64,000 nt of DNA from Primulina eburnea (lineage: Eukaryota; Streptophyta; Magnoliopsida; Lamiales; Gesneriaceae). Both the position numbers and the translations under genes were made by a program. Position 1 is the first letter of the stretch; every line of letters begins with the position of its first letter. This document shows, in pieces, positions 1-10,667 of this stretch. Location: NCBI RefSeq assembly GCF_022965805.1, contig NC_133102.1:9308885-9372884 (forward strand), written 5' to 3'. The notes under the pieces are model-generated. The model saw nothing but the letters and a program-made list of their open reading frames with translations, made no database searches and had not been told where the DNA came from.

Positions 1-1357
1 TTCTTTGGATGCAGCAATATATTTAGATTCAGCGGTGGAATCCTAAACCATGTCTTGCTTAGAACTGTTCCAAGAGCCGTACCATTGACCATGAATACAA
101 AACCAGAGGTCGATTTCTAATCATCTTCGTCACTTTGGAAGCTAGAATCAGTGTAGCCTTATAATTTCAATTCTCCACTCTCATATACCATGAACAAGTT
201 CTTAGTCCTCCTTAGGTACTTAAGAATATCTTTCACGGCCTTCCAATGCATTGGACCAACATTCGCCTAATATCTACTTGCAACACTCAGAGTGTAAGCA
301 ACATCAGGACGCGTTGATATCATACCATATATTATACTATCAATGGCTGACGTATATGAAATATGTATCATCATCTCTATCTCGTCATCAATTTTGGGGC
401 ACATTGCTTTAGATAGCGTAATATCGTGACACATTCGTAAGTATCATCTCTGGGACTCTTCCATAGAGAATATCTTCAGAATGATATCGATATAAGTCGT
501 TTGGGTGAGCCCCAACATCCTCTTTGATCTATCTTTATAGTTTTGTATTCCCAATTCATAGGATGCTTCACCCATATCTTTAATGGAGAATTTACTTGCT
601 AACCATACTTTAGTTGATTGTATTAATCTTACAACATTCTCAATGAGCGGGATATAAATATAAAGTACTAGGAATGTCTATGCACTCTCAATAAATTTCT
701 TATACACACATGGTTACTTAGGATTCTTGGCAAAACCAAATTCCTTGACTGTTGTCAAATCTGAGGTTCCAACTTTTAGACGCCTGCTTGAGACCATATA
801 TTGATCTCTGAAGTTTGCATACCTTATCTTTACTTCCTACTGATGTGTATCCCTCAGGTTGAGACATATAAATATCTTCTTTAATGTCACTATTGAGGAA
901 TGCAGTCTTTACATCCATTTGATATATCTCATAGTCATCTCATGCTGCTATGGCTAGTAGTATACTAATGGATTTAAACATAGCTACTGGTGAAAAAGTT
1001 TCCTCATTGTCAATTATTTGCCTTTGAGTGTAGCCTTTTGAAACCAATCTTGTTTTGAAGGTCAATACCTTTCCATCCATCCCAAGCTTTCTTTTGTAGA
1101 TCCATTTGCATCCTATGGGAACGATTCCCTTAGGTGGATCTACAAATGCCCAGACTTGGTTTGAATACATTCAGTTCATTTCCGAGTGCCTGGCTTCAAG
1201 CCATTTGGATGAATCATTATCAGATATTGCTTCTTTAGAGTTCATTGGATCACATCCAACGCAAGGATCATCATGCCCTTGTTCATGATTTAAGAAGAAG
1301 CGTATATCTAGCAGGTGGTCTAATAATCCTATCAAACTTTCTAGGTGCGTGTACTTC
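1..1357 (-). pseudogene. Ty1/copia pol remnant (reverse transcriptase to RNase H)
   Basis: On the minus strand the pieces follow copia order. A linker and RT start lie at 1171-1357. The RT fingers (GCKWIYKRK, then RLVSKGYTQ) lie at 940-1170. MDVKTAFLNSDI and YGLKQASKSW lie at 718-918. STRPDV sits near 300-340, and the RNase H signature STAESKYIAA is at 3-42, so the 3' end lies outside the window. Stops and frameshifts separate every block and I saw no YxDD active-site motif, so it is dead. The upstream side (plus-strand right) is cut at 1357/1358 by a SIRE-like LTR. It may belong to the same element as the gag and LTR at 4120-7371, with integrase and protease deleted; that link is inference. 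Confidence 0.85.
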
Positions 1358-1806
1358 TGTTGGAACATTTCATGTCAATCTTGATTTTAATATTAACAAA
1401 ACTTGTTATTTTGTTTCTAATAAATTTACCAAAGTGCGCAGAAATTTGAAACTGATCATGCTTCGAACTGATCAGTCACTGAGCCAAAACTGAAGCTATC
1501 GAGACACAAATTGAAATTTTCAACCGATTGCCAAACTGAACTAGTACAACTGAAATATCAAAGACCAGTTCAGTTGATAGGTGGTTCAACAAAAGACCTT
1601 CAGAAGCCCGGCCAGCTGATGAAGAGTTAAACTGATGAAGTTCCCCACTGACCAATTCAAAGTGAATCAGTTCAGCTGACGAGCCAACTGATTTCACCAA
1701 AACAGTTCAATACCAGTTAAACTTACTAGTTCAGAGCATCAGTTAGGAGCCGATCAGTTTACAGAATACGACAAGCTTATCTTAGTGGAATCCAGTTGTG
1801 CACAAC
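1358..1806 (+). repeat. SIRE-type LTR, older copy, left part
   Basis: It begins TGTTGGAACATTTC. About 80 bases later it carries AACAAAACTTGTTATT and TTTCTAATAAATTTAC, matching the start of the LTR at 1807 (TGTTGGAGCTTTTC, then the same AACAAAACTTGTTATT). The copy is interrupted at 1806 by that younger LTR and resumes at 3461. No target-site duplication was found for this older LTR, so it may be truncated or recombined. Confidence 0.65.
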
Positions 1807-2339
1807 TGTTGGAGCTTTTCAAGTTCGCAATCTTAATTTTGAAGTTAACAAAACTTGTTATTGTGTTTCTAACATATTTACTCAAGTGTGAAGTTGTTAA
1901 CACAAGAAGCAAACTGAAACCGAATTCTGCAAAAACTGAATTTCTGGCGAGCTTCGGTTTTTTGATGATATCTCCCAGCTGGATGATTCAAATGACAATC
2001 CGCTAACTGGACTGATCAGAAAACTCAATTTGGAACAAGTCGTAATGCCCGTCAGTTGGGAAAAATCGGATGTTATCATGGTCTAACTGATCGCTCAATT
2101 ATCGAACTGATCACACGAAAACAACAATCAGTTGGGTTTGAGCAGCTGCGGTATTTTGGTCATATCTCTCAGCTCGGTTATCGAAATGAAGCGATTCAGT
2201 ATGCGTTGGAAAGATAAGACAAAGATCTACAAATATCCTCAGAAGTCAAAGTCTGAATCGAAGCTTACGATGCTGATAAATGACGATGAAGCTATTGGTT
2301 CTGCACAAACTGAAATCAGCTAGGCTAATTTCAACACAC

Positions 2340-2581
2340 CAGCTTAAACTGAACCAACTGAACCAGGAGCTGACCAACCAACTGAATTGAACCAGCTGCT
2401 GACCAACTGAACTGAACTGAACCAGCGGTTGACCAGATAAACTGAACTAGCTGCTGACCAGCTGAACTGAACTGAACCAGCAGTTGACCAGCTGAACTGA
2501 ACTGAACTGAACCAGCTGCTGATCAGTTGAACTGAACGACCAGTTGAGTTGACCAGAGTTGACCAGTTGACCAGTTGGGAA
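2340..2581 (+). repeat. Minisatellite of CTGAACTGAACCAGCTGCTGACCAG-like units in U3
   Basis: Imperfect tandem units of roughly 25-35 bp alternate CTGAACTGAACTGAACC with AGCTGCTGACCAG or AGCAGTTGACCAG. They give many CAGTT/AACTG and CAGCTG words on both strands. Spurious ORFs rich in S, V, Q and W on the minus strand come from this repeat. Confidence 0.85.
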
Positions 2582-2685
2582 AATGCCCAGCAAGCTGAAT
2601 TTGACCGTTGCAATTTCAGAAACAGTACAGAAACTTTCTAAACGGTCATATTCTTTTGTCAAACATACATATCATTGTTGGGGCT

Positions 2686-2693
2686 TATAAATA
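2686..2693 (+). promoter_or_regulatory. TATA box of the solo LTR
   Basis: TATAAATA lies between the CAGTT-rich U3 and the conserved R/U5 block, the usual place for an LTR core promoter. The older LTR has the same octamer at 3630-3637. Confidence 0.5.
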
Positions 2694-3460
2694 CAACATA
2701 TTGAAGATCAAACAAGAGCTTTTGAAGAGGATTCAAAGCATGGGAAGTTAGCATGAAAAAATCAGCTAGTTGAGAGCACAACCTTTGTGTGAGGATACAT
2801 TTGAGATGTACACTGTAACTGATAGATTCCTCACACATGATCACTCACACATATACAAGAGAGTTGAAGTTCAAAAATTAGTTGAGTGAGTCTTGCACAA
2901 AGACATAAAACTTGTGTATGTAGTCTTTGCATATGAGACATTAAACAATATGCGGATTGTGAGGTGCTGCCTACAATCTTGAGTACTAGGAGTTCAGTTT
3001 AGGCAGTGGGTAAGTCCTAGCTAAATGGGTTTGTACAAACTGTTGAATAAATCAAAGTCTTCTAGTGAATCTTTCCCAAGGGGAAGAAGGGGTGACGTAG
3101 GAGTATTTAAATCTCCGAACATCCATAAACAAATTTGTGTCTATTTGTTTATTGCATTTAATTATCATTTCCATAGTTTTAAAGATGCATTGTTGAAGTA
3201 TTTTATGTGTTCTTCAAATTCCAAAATATTGTATACCAAGTGTTTGATAAAATGCTTCAACTAAAATATTTTTTCTCATTCAACTTGTATATATTTTAAA
3301 TGATTTACAAAATATTTAATCGATTTCTACGAAGGATTATTTCGAGTATTTTCCACTTGGTTTGAACACCAAACTCGATTTAATTCATCGGTGTTCAATA
3401 TTTCAAGAACCGAGCTATTGTAGCTCATCGATTTTCCCCCTAACCGATCCTATCAACAAC

Positions 3461-4112
3461 ATATAAAAACAATCGTTCGATCAAAGGACAATAATGAACG
3501 TTGCAGCAGAGATTAAAGTTGAGACTTTCCAGAATGACTGTCAGAAAAGCCAAGAAACCAATTTCAAGAAACAGATTCAAACTGCAACAAACACATTTGA
3601 TGAGTCTTGATGTACAGACACATCGCCTCTATAAATACAAGATCAAGACCATCAACAAACGAGTTTGTGAAAAACAGAGAGAGGAAGATAGGGCACGCTC
3701 AATTCATATCATCTTACAAGAAGCAACAAGCCAAATTTGAGGGAACACTTCAACGTGTTATCAGCTTGATTAGAAGCACATTTCTCTCAGTGTGTGAGAA
3801 CACTTTCGTGTTTTATTCATAGATCATTTCTCATACACGCACATACCACTCATATATACATAGAGAATAGAGCGTATTGGAAAGTTGAGTGAGTCTTGGA
3901 CAATCTTTAACAGATAGACATTAAAAAAGTTTTGGCTGGAAGGTGTTGCCTTCAGTCTAGACTAGGAGGTCAGATTAGGCAGTAGCGTAAATCCTAAGCT
4001 GAGTGTGTTGTACATAGTGTTGTATAAATCAAATTCTTCTAGTAAAACCTACCCTAGGTGGTATAAGGGGTGACGTAGGAGCACTTGAAGTCTGTGAATA
4101 TATATAAACATC
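3461..4112 (+). repeat. SIRE-type LTR, older copy, right part
   Basis: It continues the LTR begun at 1358. It holds TATAAATA at 3630-3637, a GAGTGAGTCTTGGACAA block, the TAGGCAGTAGCG / TAAATCCTAAGC stretch and GGTGACGTAGGAGCACTTG at about 4069. The same order occurs at about 2880-3110 in the younger LTR. The expected terminal ...AACA is not seen. At about 4112 it abuts a minus-strand gag remnant. Confidence 0.6.
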
Positions 4113-4119
4113 TCATGTG

Positions 4120-4690
4120 TATATAATTTGGAGCATAAGTAGTAAGAATGTTGACCAACTCTTCAAGGGTGGCCTCAAGCTTATTCTTGTTAAAATTAAC
4201 CACAAATCCATCGAACGAGGGAGGCAGTGACATCAAAAGAATATCAGTCGAGAGCCCACTAGGAATAACCACGTAGAGTCCCACCAACTTCTCAATGAGC
4301 CGAATCATCCTAACATCGTGCTCATGGACCGAAGTTCCATCTTGCAAACGTGTAGTCATGAGTTCATTAACAGTAGCATGTCTCTCTGAGCGAGTTTGTA
4401 CAACATACAATCTTCCAGATTAAGGTGAATGTCAGCAGCATTCACCGCCTCCTCAAACCTCCTTTGAAATTCATTCGACATATAAGCCAACATATAGCTC
4501 TTAGCTTGAAGATCATGGTCCCACCATTTTCCAAGCTTAGCCAACTCAGTCTCACTGACGTCCGAAGGTGTGTTTCCCTCTGTGGCTTTTTATCAAGCAC
4601 ATACGCAATCTTATCCGAGTTCAGAAAAAAAAATTTTAAATTTTGAAACCATACATTATAGTAAGGCCAGTCAACTTGTTTCGATCGAGA
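4120..4690 (-). pseudogene. Ty1/copia gag remnant (UBN2/retrotran_gag type)
   Basis: Minus-strand reading gives a copia gag core: YNVWFQNLKFF near 4640-4680, LAKLGKWWDHDLQAKSYM at 4490-4540, LQDGTSVHEHDVRMIRLIEK at 4260-4350, and SLPPSFDGFVVNFNKNKLEA followed by LEELVNIL down to about 4140. A frameshift near 4400 splits it into two ORFs (4356-4544 and up to 4410), and a stop lies in the N-terminal part. Gag would form the particle shell and bind element RNA. The PBS and LTR on the right fit a 5' LTR - PBS - gag order on the minus strand. Confidence 0.8.
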
Positions 4691-5195
4691 ATGATTGAAA
4701 GCGGGTTACGAGTCGTCATCATAAATATACTGAAATGGAAACAAAATAATGGTTACTGATTATTTTAAAATAATTCTAAGATATAAAATAAGGATTTTAT
4801 TTTATAAATTTTCATCCCACTATTTGACATGTCCACAACCTTATGATGAAAAAGAGAAATCGTATTTTCTTAGTAGGCACATAGAGCCCAATTAGACAAT
4901 TATGATCTCGAATAATATCAGCCAATTATAATTTCTAAAAATTAGAATCCAATTGCATCTCTATGCAACTTCTCCGTATTTCGTCCCACGTTTTAAAAGG
5001 ACCTAATAATATGACGCCGTTTATTTTCTCGTGTCAAACTGAACCATCAATATTGAATTTTAGTGGATGTTCGCCATAAGTTCCCTCAATAATATGAGCC
5101 AAAGCCATGGAAGTTCTACTCGATTCACATCATATGTCCGATGGAAGTCAGAACTTTCCGACATCCAAGCCTCCCTAATAATAAAGAGAACCCGT

Positions 5196-5206
5196 CTCTG
5201 ATACCA
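5196..5206 (-). other. Primer-binding site (initiator Met-tRNA)
   Basis: Plus-strand CTCTGATACCA is the complement of TGGTATCAGAG, the plant tRNA-iMet priming site. It lies one base left of the LTR edge at 5208, as expected for a minus-strand copia element. Confidence 0.8.
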
Positions 5207-5207
5207 C

Positions 5208-7371
5208 TGTTGAGTAATCGGTTTTCTCGTGTACAAATCATAGCTGAAGTTTAAAAATTTTATTTTGAGTTTTAAAATAATCTTTGGAAAATCGTATGCT
5301 TTAAATGAAAAGAACATACATAAGATATTTAGTAATATACCTTTAGTGAAAATTTCACTTGGCACCAACTACTCAGGTATTAGCGGATGTAGCTCTTGTT
5401 ATATGTCCCTATGAACTTTCTTCGAATCTCCTTCTTCGATCTTCGAATCAGGTCCACGACCGGATTACTTGTTCCTCTTCTAACTTGCACTGGAAAATAT
5501 GGAAGATATTTTACGTAGAGATAGAATACGAAAAAGAAATCGACCCAATATTATTATTTAGGATAATCCAAATTTTTCTTGCAAGAGAAATAAGATTTCG
5601 AGAGCTGACATTTTTTGTCTTGTCTGTAGAGAATGTTTCGAATTCCTCCTATGCAATAAGAATAATAAAATCCTTATTATATTTCTAATCCATCTTTTAT
5701 TTAATTAATTAGATTAATTCAGTTAATTATAGATTCTATTCGCATGCCATATCAAAACCAATCTCAAATCTTAATACATATATTTTTGAGAATATCATGC
5801 ATTAATATTATTTTGCTTTGTGTGCAATTTTTTAAAATTATAGTATCATGAATATTTCCATATTACATAAATCAATACCATATTTTATAAAAATTAATGT
5901 ACTATATTATAGCTCAATTAAAATATAATTTAATTATTAAAGTTCATTTGAACTTTAACAAATTAACATGATGGGCTTATACTCTTATAAGCACATGATC
6001 CATGCTCATATTATATTAATCTCATCATAATCACGATCGACGATCTAATATCATCGATGTGATAATATCAACTTGTTCGTTATTATGTTGCACACTTTAA
6101 TTTCGAGATCACCAATGTCTAAATAAAGCAGGTGCACTTCCTTGACTGTCTTTAGTAGTCATGTTCTCAAAATTTCTATAAGCTTTTATAAACTTTATTT
6201 ATAAGCCTATCGATTGATCATAGCAAACTTATTTCTTATAAATTCAACTCATTAAATTCATTATCTCAACGGGAACAAGTAAACCACTGCTTGTGTGACG
6301 CTCAATGGTTCAGGAATACAACTAGCTGTGAGTTCAAAGCTCTTTGTGATTCAAGATGTAGTCATTTATGCGGGCTTATCCTAATTTGCCTCATTCCATG
6401 TACCAACCATTGGTCATGAGAATGTCATAAATTATCTTTCTGATTAAACACATCAAGTTATGGTAAGAGCTTCTAGTAGCATCGCCCCATGATTTCATAG
6501 GTATTACTGATAGTGCCTGCAAGAACTAGTCGGTTATGATTAACGTATAATACAGTCCTTTCATCTCATATATCCCGATCGAATTTGCAATCATTTGTTC
6601 ATCAAGGGTTGCATATTAAATTCGATAGCTATGTGATACAATCATGAAATTTTCATAGTGTCATCGCATGTACAATTAATGAACTATTTCCCTAATGTGC
6701 ATCTCACACTCTAGCCAGGATTTCATGCATTACTATTTAATTATATCACATAGGATATCCACACCTGTAGGTGAGTGGTGAATCCCCGACTACAATGCAC
6801 TGGCTCCTACACACGTCGCAATTGCATCCAACCTCACCTCCTTATGACCCTCGTGGAGTTAGTAAAATAGTCAAAGCACAATCCTAGTATGTAGAGTTTC
6901 AGTATTGTCCCGGGTCATAAGGAATAATCACGTACAATCACAACCACAGACTTTTCCTCTCGATAAATGATAACTGCTTGGAATGTCCGAGGAATGGTTT
7001 TTCGGCACAATCATCATATGATTACCCATCTGCATGATTGGCATCTCTATGATCTTACCATGAAATATGGTACACAACATCACTGATACTAGTCTCAATA
7101 TCAAGCGACCTTTATCCTTATTTTTAGACGGCTGGATAGACTAGAAACAAATTTAGAATACGCAGTGTTTGCAAATGAGTTTCAAAATCGAATTATGATT
7201 CATTTGTATTAAATCATAATCAAAGATTTTATTGATGCTGATTGCATGTTATATAAATAAAGTAAAATAAAACCATAAAAATTAAATTATATTAAAATAA
7301 AAATTGTTTACTACACTTGAGTCAATAAATTCTCTAGTCAACCGTTGACTTGCACAACATCAACTCTAACA
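5208..7371 (-). repeat. Ty1/copia 5' LTR, about 2.2 kb
   Basis: The ends form the LTR inverted repeat: plus-strand TGTTGAG at 5208 and CTCTAACA ending at 7371 (minus strand TGTTAGAG...CTCAACA). The PBS abuts the left edge. The 2164-bp interior is AT-rich without a credible ORF and has AATCCCCGACTACAATGC and GATTGGCATCTCTATGATC stretches that I associate with long copia LTRs. The 3' LTR would lie left of the window, so no duplication can be checked. Confidence 0.65.
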
Positions 7372-8106
7372 AAATCAATAGTTGGGGTAAGAAATGATTT
7401 CTTTATCTGCAGGACGAGATCGTCACGTATTTAATGTGCTTACGGTTTTATGACAAATGTTCACAAGATACAACAAATTTAGATAATAAAAAAATTTTGC
7501 AGCACAATGAATCTTTTTGTATAAACGAACAAAAATATTAAGAACTTTTAAATCAGAAAGGAATGATGAAAGCAAGAAGAATGCAGGATTCTCTAAGTAC
7601 GAAGAAAAGGAAGTGGAATCTTTTAAAATAAGTCATGGAGAAAATATATAGAGTTCCAATAGTTGTCATAAACGTACACGACCTTCTGCCAAATCTCGTC
7701 AAAGGACAATATGACTCTTTATTCATAGGGTGTCTTTTGGACCAAAGGACTTGATTTAATAATCACAATACATCAGAATGATGAACAGATATCAGAAAAT
7801 TCAGATACAAGTAATTAGTGGATTAAAAATGTGAATGACCGATAATGAAAAATAAAAAATAAAAAACGTGCAATCTACCTGAACAAAAATGTAATTTCTC
7901 TAATATAAAAACGGGTCTTAATTATAATTTTTTATTTTAAAATAAAATTAAAATGATAACAATTTGTTATTAAGTAACATTAAGCTGCATACCTGAGAAA
8001 TAAGCAAGTTGTTTAAACAAAAATTAAAGATTTGAAAATTTTAAATAAAATAGTTAGCGGTTTCTCTCACTAATTAAGGGAATACATGGTTTGTAGGTTT
8101 GGCATT
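7372..8106. other. AT-rich stretch, no gene recognised
   Basis: About 735 bases between the old copia LTR and the next copia insertion. I see no long ORF, transposon end or RNA gene. It is the pre-insertion flank of the copia element at 8112-19771 and continues at 19777. Confidence 0.5.
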
Positions 8107-8111
8107 AGGTC

Positions 8112-8911
8112 TGAAAGTTCCGTTTCCACAGGGTAAACGTGATGAGAGTGAGTGTTGTGTGTATAAGAATGTAGGTGTTGTACGTAGGTGTTGTAACACC
8201 CACGACAACATGCAGCGGAAATTATATTTTAACACATTAACACACAACCAGAATGATAACAGTACGAGAGACGATATAAATTATGCACAAGTATCAAATA
8301 CTTATGCGGTGCCTCAGAGCAAATTAATTCACTAGAAAAACTTGTAAGTTTACAAAAACCAATACTAGTGAAAGAATCAAACAAATCCCTTATTAAGGCG
8401 AGTAACAAATTGCATCCTAAATCTCTAGCAAACCGTATAACCAAAATACATAGGATGCATCAACTGAGAAGTGAAAAGTCTTCAAAAATCAACGCACTAA
8501 TCAAAACAGTGATTAAGTGTTGTCTTCAGATGTTATCAGCACTTCAAGCAACACTTTATCAATGATGCGAGATTGCTTCAAGCAAACAACCTCTCTTCGT
8601 ATGAGTTCGTCTCTGCCAAAGGTCTTAGCTCTGTATCTTCTTCTCCTATTTATACTAACTTCTCTTCTTAGTCCTGTTAAACATGGAAAGCAATTTCATT
8701 AGGAAACAAACTCTTTTAAAACTAGGATATCATATCTTAAAGATTATATCACATCTTAAAGATATTGTTGGTCATATCAAATATAGTCTTATATCACATA
8801 TTGAATTTATACGAGATCCTATCATTAATTTCAATATTATTCTCATGTTTAGAAAGGCAAAATATTAAAGATGCAAAAAGGAAAATATATCAAAGAATAA
8901 AATTCCTTTCA
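8112..8911 (-). repeat. 3' LTR of the copia element
   Basis: It starts TGAAAGTTCCG and ends CCTTTCA on the plus strand. It matches 18979-19771 almost throughout; the main difference is about 20 extra bases near 8290-8315. TATTTATA at 8647-8654 is the TATA box read on the minus strand. It contains copies of the GGTGTTGT...CAACA motif at 8174-8212 and about 8518-8560. Confidence 0.95.
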
Positions 8912-8935
8912 ATCTCCCCCTTTTTGCCCTTCTGG
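8912..8935 (-). other. Polypurine tract of the copia element
   Basis: Plus-strand ATCTCCCCCTTTTTGCCC is, on the minus strand, GGGCAAAAAGGGGGAGAT directly before the 3' LTR. This is the plus-strand priming site in retrotransposon reverse transcription. A near copy lies inside ORF3 at 10748-10772. Confidence 0.85.
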
Positions 8936-9179
8936 ACAAACACTACAACAAAATATGCATTCAACCACACTCAAAAGACAACGGTTTTTTCGGTTTTTTT
9001 AAAAAACCGTTGTCTTTTTCTTTTTAACAACGTTTTTAGTGAAAACCGTTGTTAAAAAGCAGCAAACGACAACGGTTTTTATAAAATCGTTGTCGTTGAC
9101 CCTCAAAAACACGCTAAAAGACAACGGTTTTTGGAAAACCGTTGTATAAAACCGTTGTCTCTAAGCTTGTTTTTGAGGA

Positions 9180-9550
9180 CAAAAGACAACGGTTTTCGTG
9201 AACTGTTGTGGATTAGCGTGTTTTTCGGAGAAACGACAATGGTTTTCGTGAACCGTTGTGGATTAGCGTTTTTTTGGGAAACGACAACGGTTTTCGTGAA
9301 CCGTTGTGGATTAGCATTTTTTTTAAACGACAACGGTTTTCGTGAACCGTTGTGGATTAGCGTTTTTTTGGGAAACGACAACGGTTTTCGTGAACCGTTG
9401 TGGATTAGCTTTTTTTTGGAAACGACAACGGTTTTCGTGGACCGTTGTCTATTAGCGTGTTTTTTCGGAGAAACGACAACGGTTTTAGTGAACTGTTGTG
9501 GATTAGCGTGTTTTTTCGGAGAAATTACAACGGTTTTAGAGAGCTGTTGT
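9180..9550. repeat. Tandem array of ACAACGGTTTTCGTGAACCGTTGT-type hairpins
   Basis: About eight consecutive units of roughly 47-52 bp. Each has 9-base arms (ACAACGGTT / AACCGTTGT) around TTCGTG, followed by a GGATTAGCGTTTTTT spacer. The spacing keeps an ORF open on both strands; that is a by-product of the repeat. Confidence 0.85.
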
Positions 9551-9809
9551 TAAAAATAGCGACAGTTTAAACAAAAAACCGTCGCTGTTCGCGACGGATT
9601 TACTTAAACTGTCACAATGTTTAAATTAGCGACCAATTGTAAACCGTCGCTAATATCGCCGATTTAAAATAGCGACAGGTTTTTGCAAAACCATCGCCGA
9701 TTTAAAATTAGCGACATTATTATAAACCGTCGCCGATTTAAACGTAGCGACGGTTGAATCTTGAACCGTCGCCGATAGCGACGGTTATACAAAACCGTTG
9801 CCCATTGTT

Positions 9810-9852
9810 CTATAAATACTCGCATTTTCGGTCCAGTTTCTCCACACCTTCC
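9810..9852 (+). promoter_or_regulatory. Promoter-like core shared by CACTA-type elements
   Basis: CTATAAATACTCGCATTTTC followed by TCTCCACACC. A close match (CTATAAATATCCGCATTTTC, then CTCCACACCAC) is at 55948 in another element of this group. A TATA box followed by a conserved, pyrimidine-rich stretch suggests a retained promoter and 5' leader. This is not proven. Confidence 0.45.
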
Positions 9853-10667
9853 ATGTCTAACATATGTTTTCCTCTCTGGTACGCTTTTAGTTTCCTCTTT
9901 GGTAGGCTTTTAGTTTCGCTAAAATGCTCAAAAAGATGGTAAGGTCTTTTTTTTAGATTTATTAAATTAAAGAATTAATTTTTTTTATTTTACTTAAAAT
10001 ATTAGCGATGGATTATGCTTAAACTGTCGATAATTAGCGACGGTATTTTAAAAAATAACGTCGCTAATTAGCGACGATTTAGTTAAACACCGTCGCTATT
10101 TTAGCGACGGTATAACTACTGTCGTCGCTAAATGTAGCGACGATACAATTAAACTGTCGCTCATTTGCCACAGTTGCTTTAAAACCGTCGCTAAAATTAG
10201 TGACGGTTGTTTCTTAATCCGTGGCTAATTAGCGACGGTAACACCCGTCGCTAATTTCTTAAACCGTCGCTAATTTGAGCTTCTACGACGGTTAAAAACC
10301 ATTGTCGTGGAACACACTTTCAACAACACTGCCAGTTACAACAGTTGTTGAGTATCTACGACAACGGATAAAATCCGTAGTCGTTTAGCATTTTTCTTGT
10401 AGTGAAAACAATCAAAAAATGGTTGTATGGCTCAGCTCCCCCTGAATTAGCAAATCAGTGACTCAGCCAACTTTAGTTGACTCCCCCTGAATTCTACCGT
10501 TTAGCCTCCCCTGAACACAAACCCAGTTAGATGTTGTATGTTAGATGTTGCAACATTCAGATCATAACATCGAGACAGTTCATTCATTAGGAGAAACTAA
10601 AAACATTAAACAGGAGACGATAAAAACATCTAAAGTACCAAAACCACAGTCTCATAAAACCAAAATC

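Larger units (their letters stand above)
1807..3455 (+). mobile_element. SIRE-type copia solo LTR with target-site duplication
   Basis: The 1649-bp unit starts TGTTGGAGC and ends CCGATCCTATCA. It is flanked by ACAAC at 1802-1806 and 3456-3460, a perfect 5-bp duplication. Inside are a CAGTT/AACTG-rich U3 with a minisatellite, a TATA box (TATAAATA, 2686-2693), and the R/U5 signature shared with the other SIRE-type LTRs here (AGTAGGCA-like stretch, GGGTTTGTACAA, TCTTCTAGTGA, GGTGACGTAGGAG at about 2985-3110). No internal region adjoins it, so it is a solo LTR left by LTR-LTR recombination. It is inserted in an older LTR of its own family. Confidence 0.8.
8941..10404. mobile_element. Non-autonomous CACTA (En/Spm-type) element with hairpin arrays
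   Basis: It starts CACTACAACAAAATATGC and ends GCATTTTTCTTGTAGTG, the inverse of CACTACAAGAAAAATGC. AAA flanks both ends (8938-8940 and 10405-10407), the 3-bp duplication expected for CACTA elements. The 1464-bp body encodes no transposase. It holds (a) about eight tandem units of about 47-52 bp at about 9060-9550, each with ACAACGGTT...AACCGTTGT, and (b) arrays of AGCGACGGTTT and AAACCGTCGCTAA at about 9560-10290. A TATA-containing segment lies between (9810-9852). In En/Spm such subterminal repeats bind the element's TNPA protein; that role here is inference. Confidence 0.88.

Noticed and set aside
2344..2662. Minus-strand ORFs rich in SWFSSVQ
   Set aside because: Product of the CTGAACTGAACC minisatellite.
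9131..9553. 140-codon ORF of repeated FVNRCGLAFF and its minus-strand mirror
   Set aside because: It is the translation of the tandem hairpin array in a CACTA element; the unit length keeps frames open by chance.
9180..10300. CRISPR-like regular repeats
   Set aside because: Repeats are inverted, spacers are not unique, and the context is a plant CACTA element with TIRs and a 3-bp duplication.
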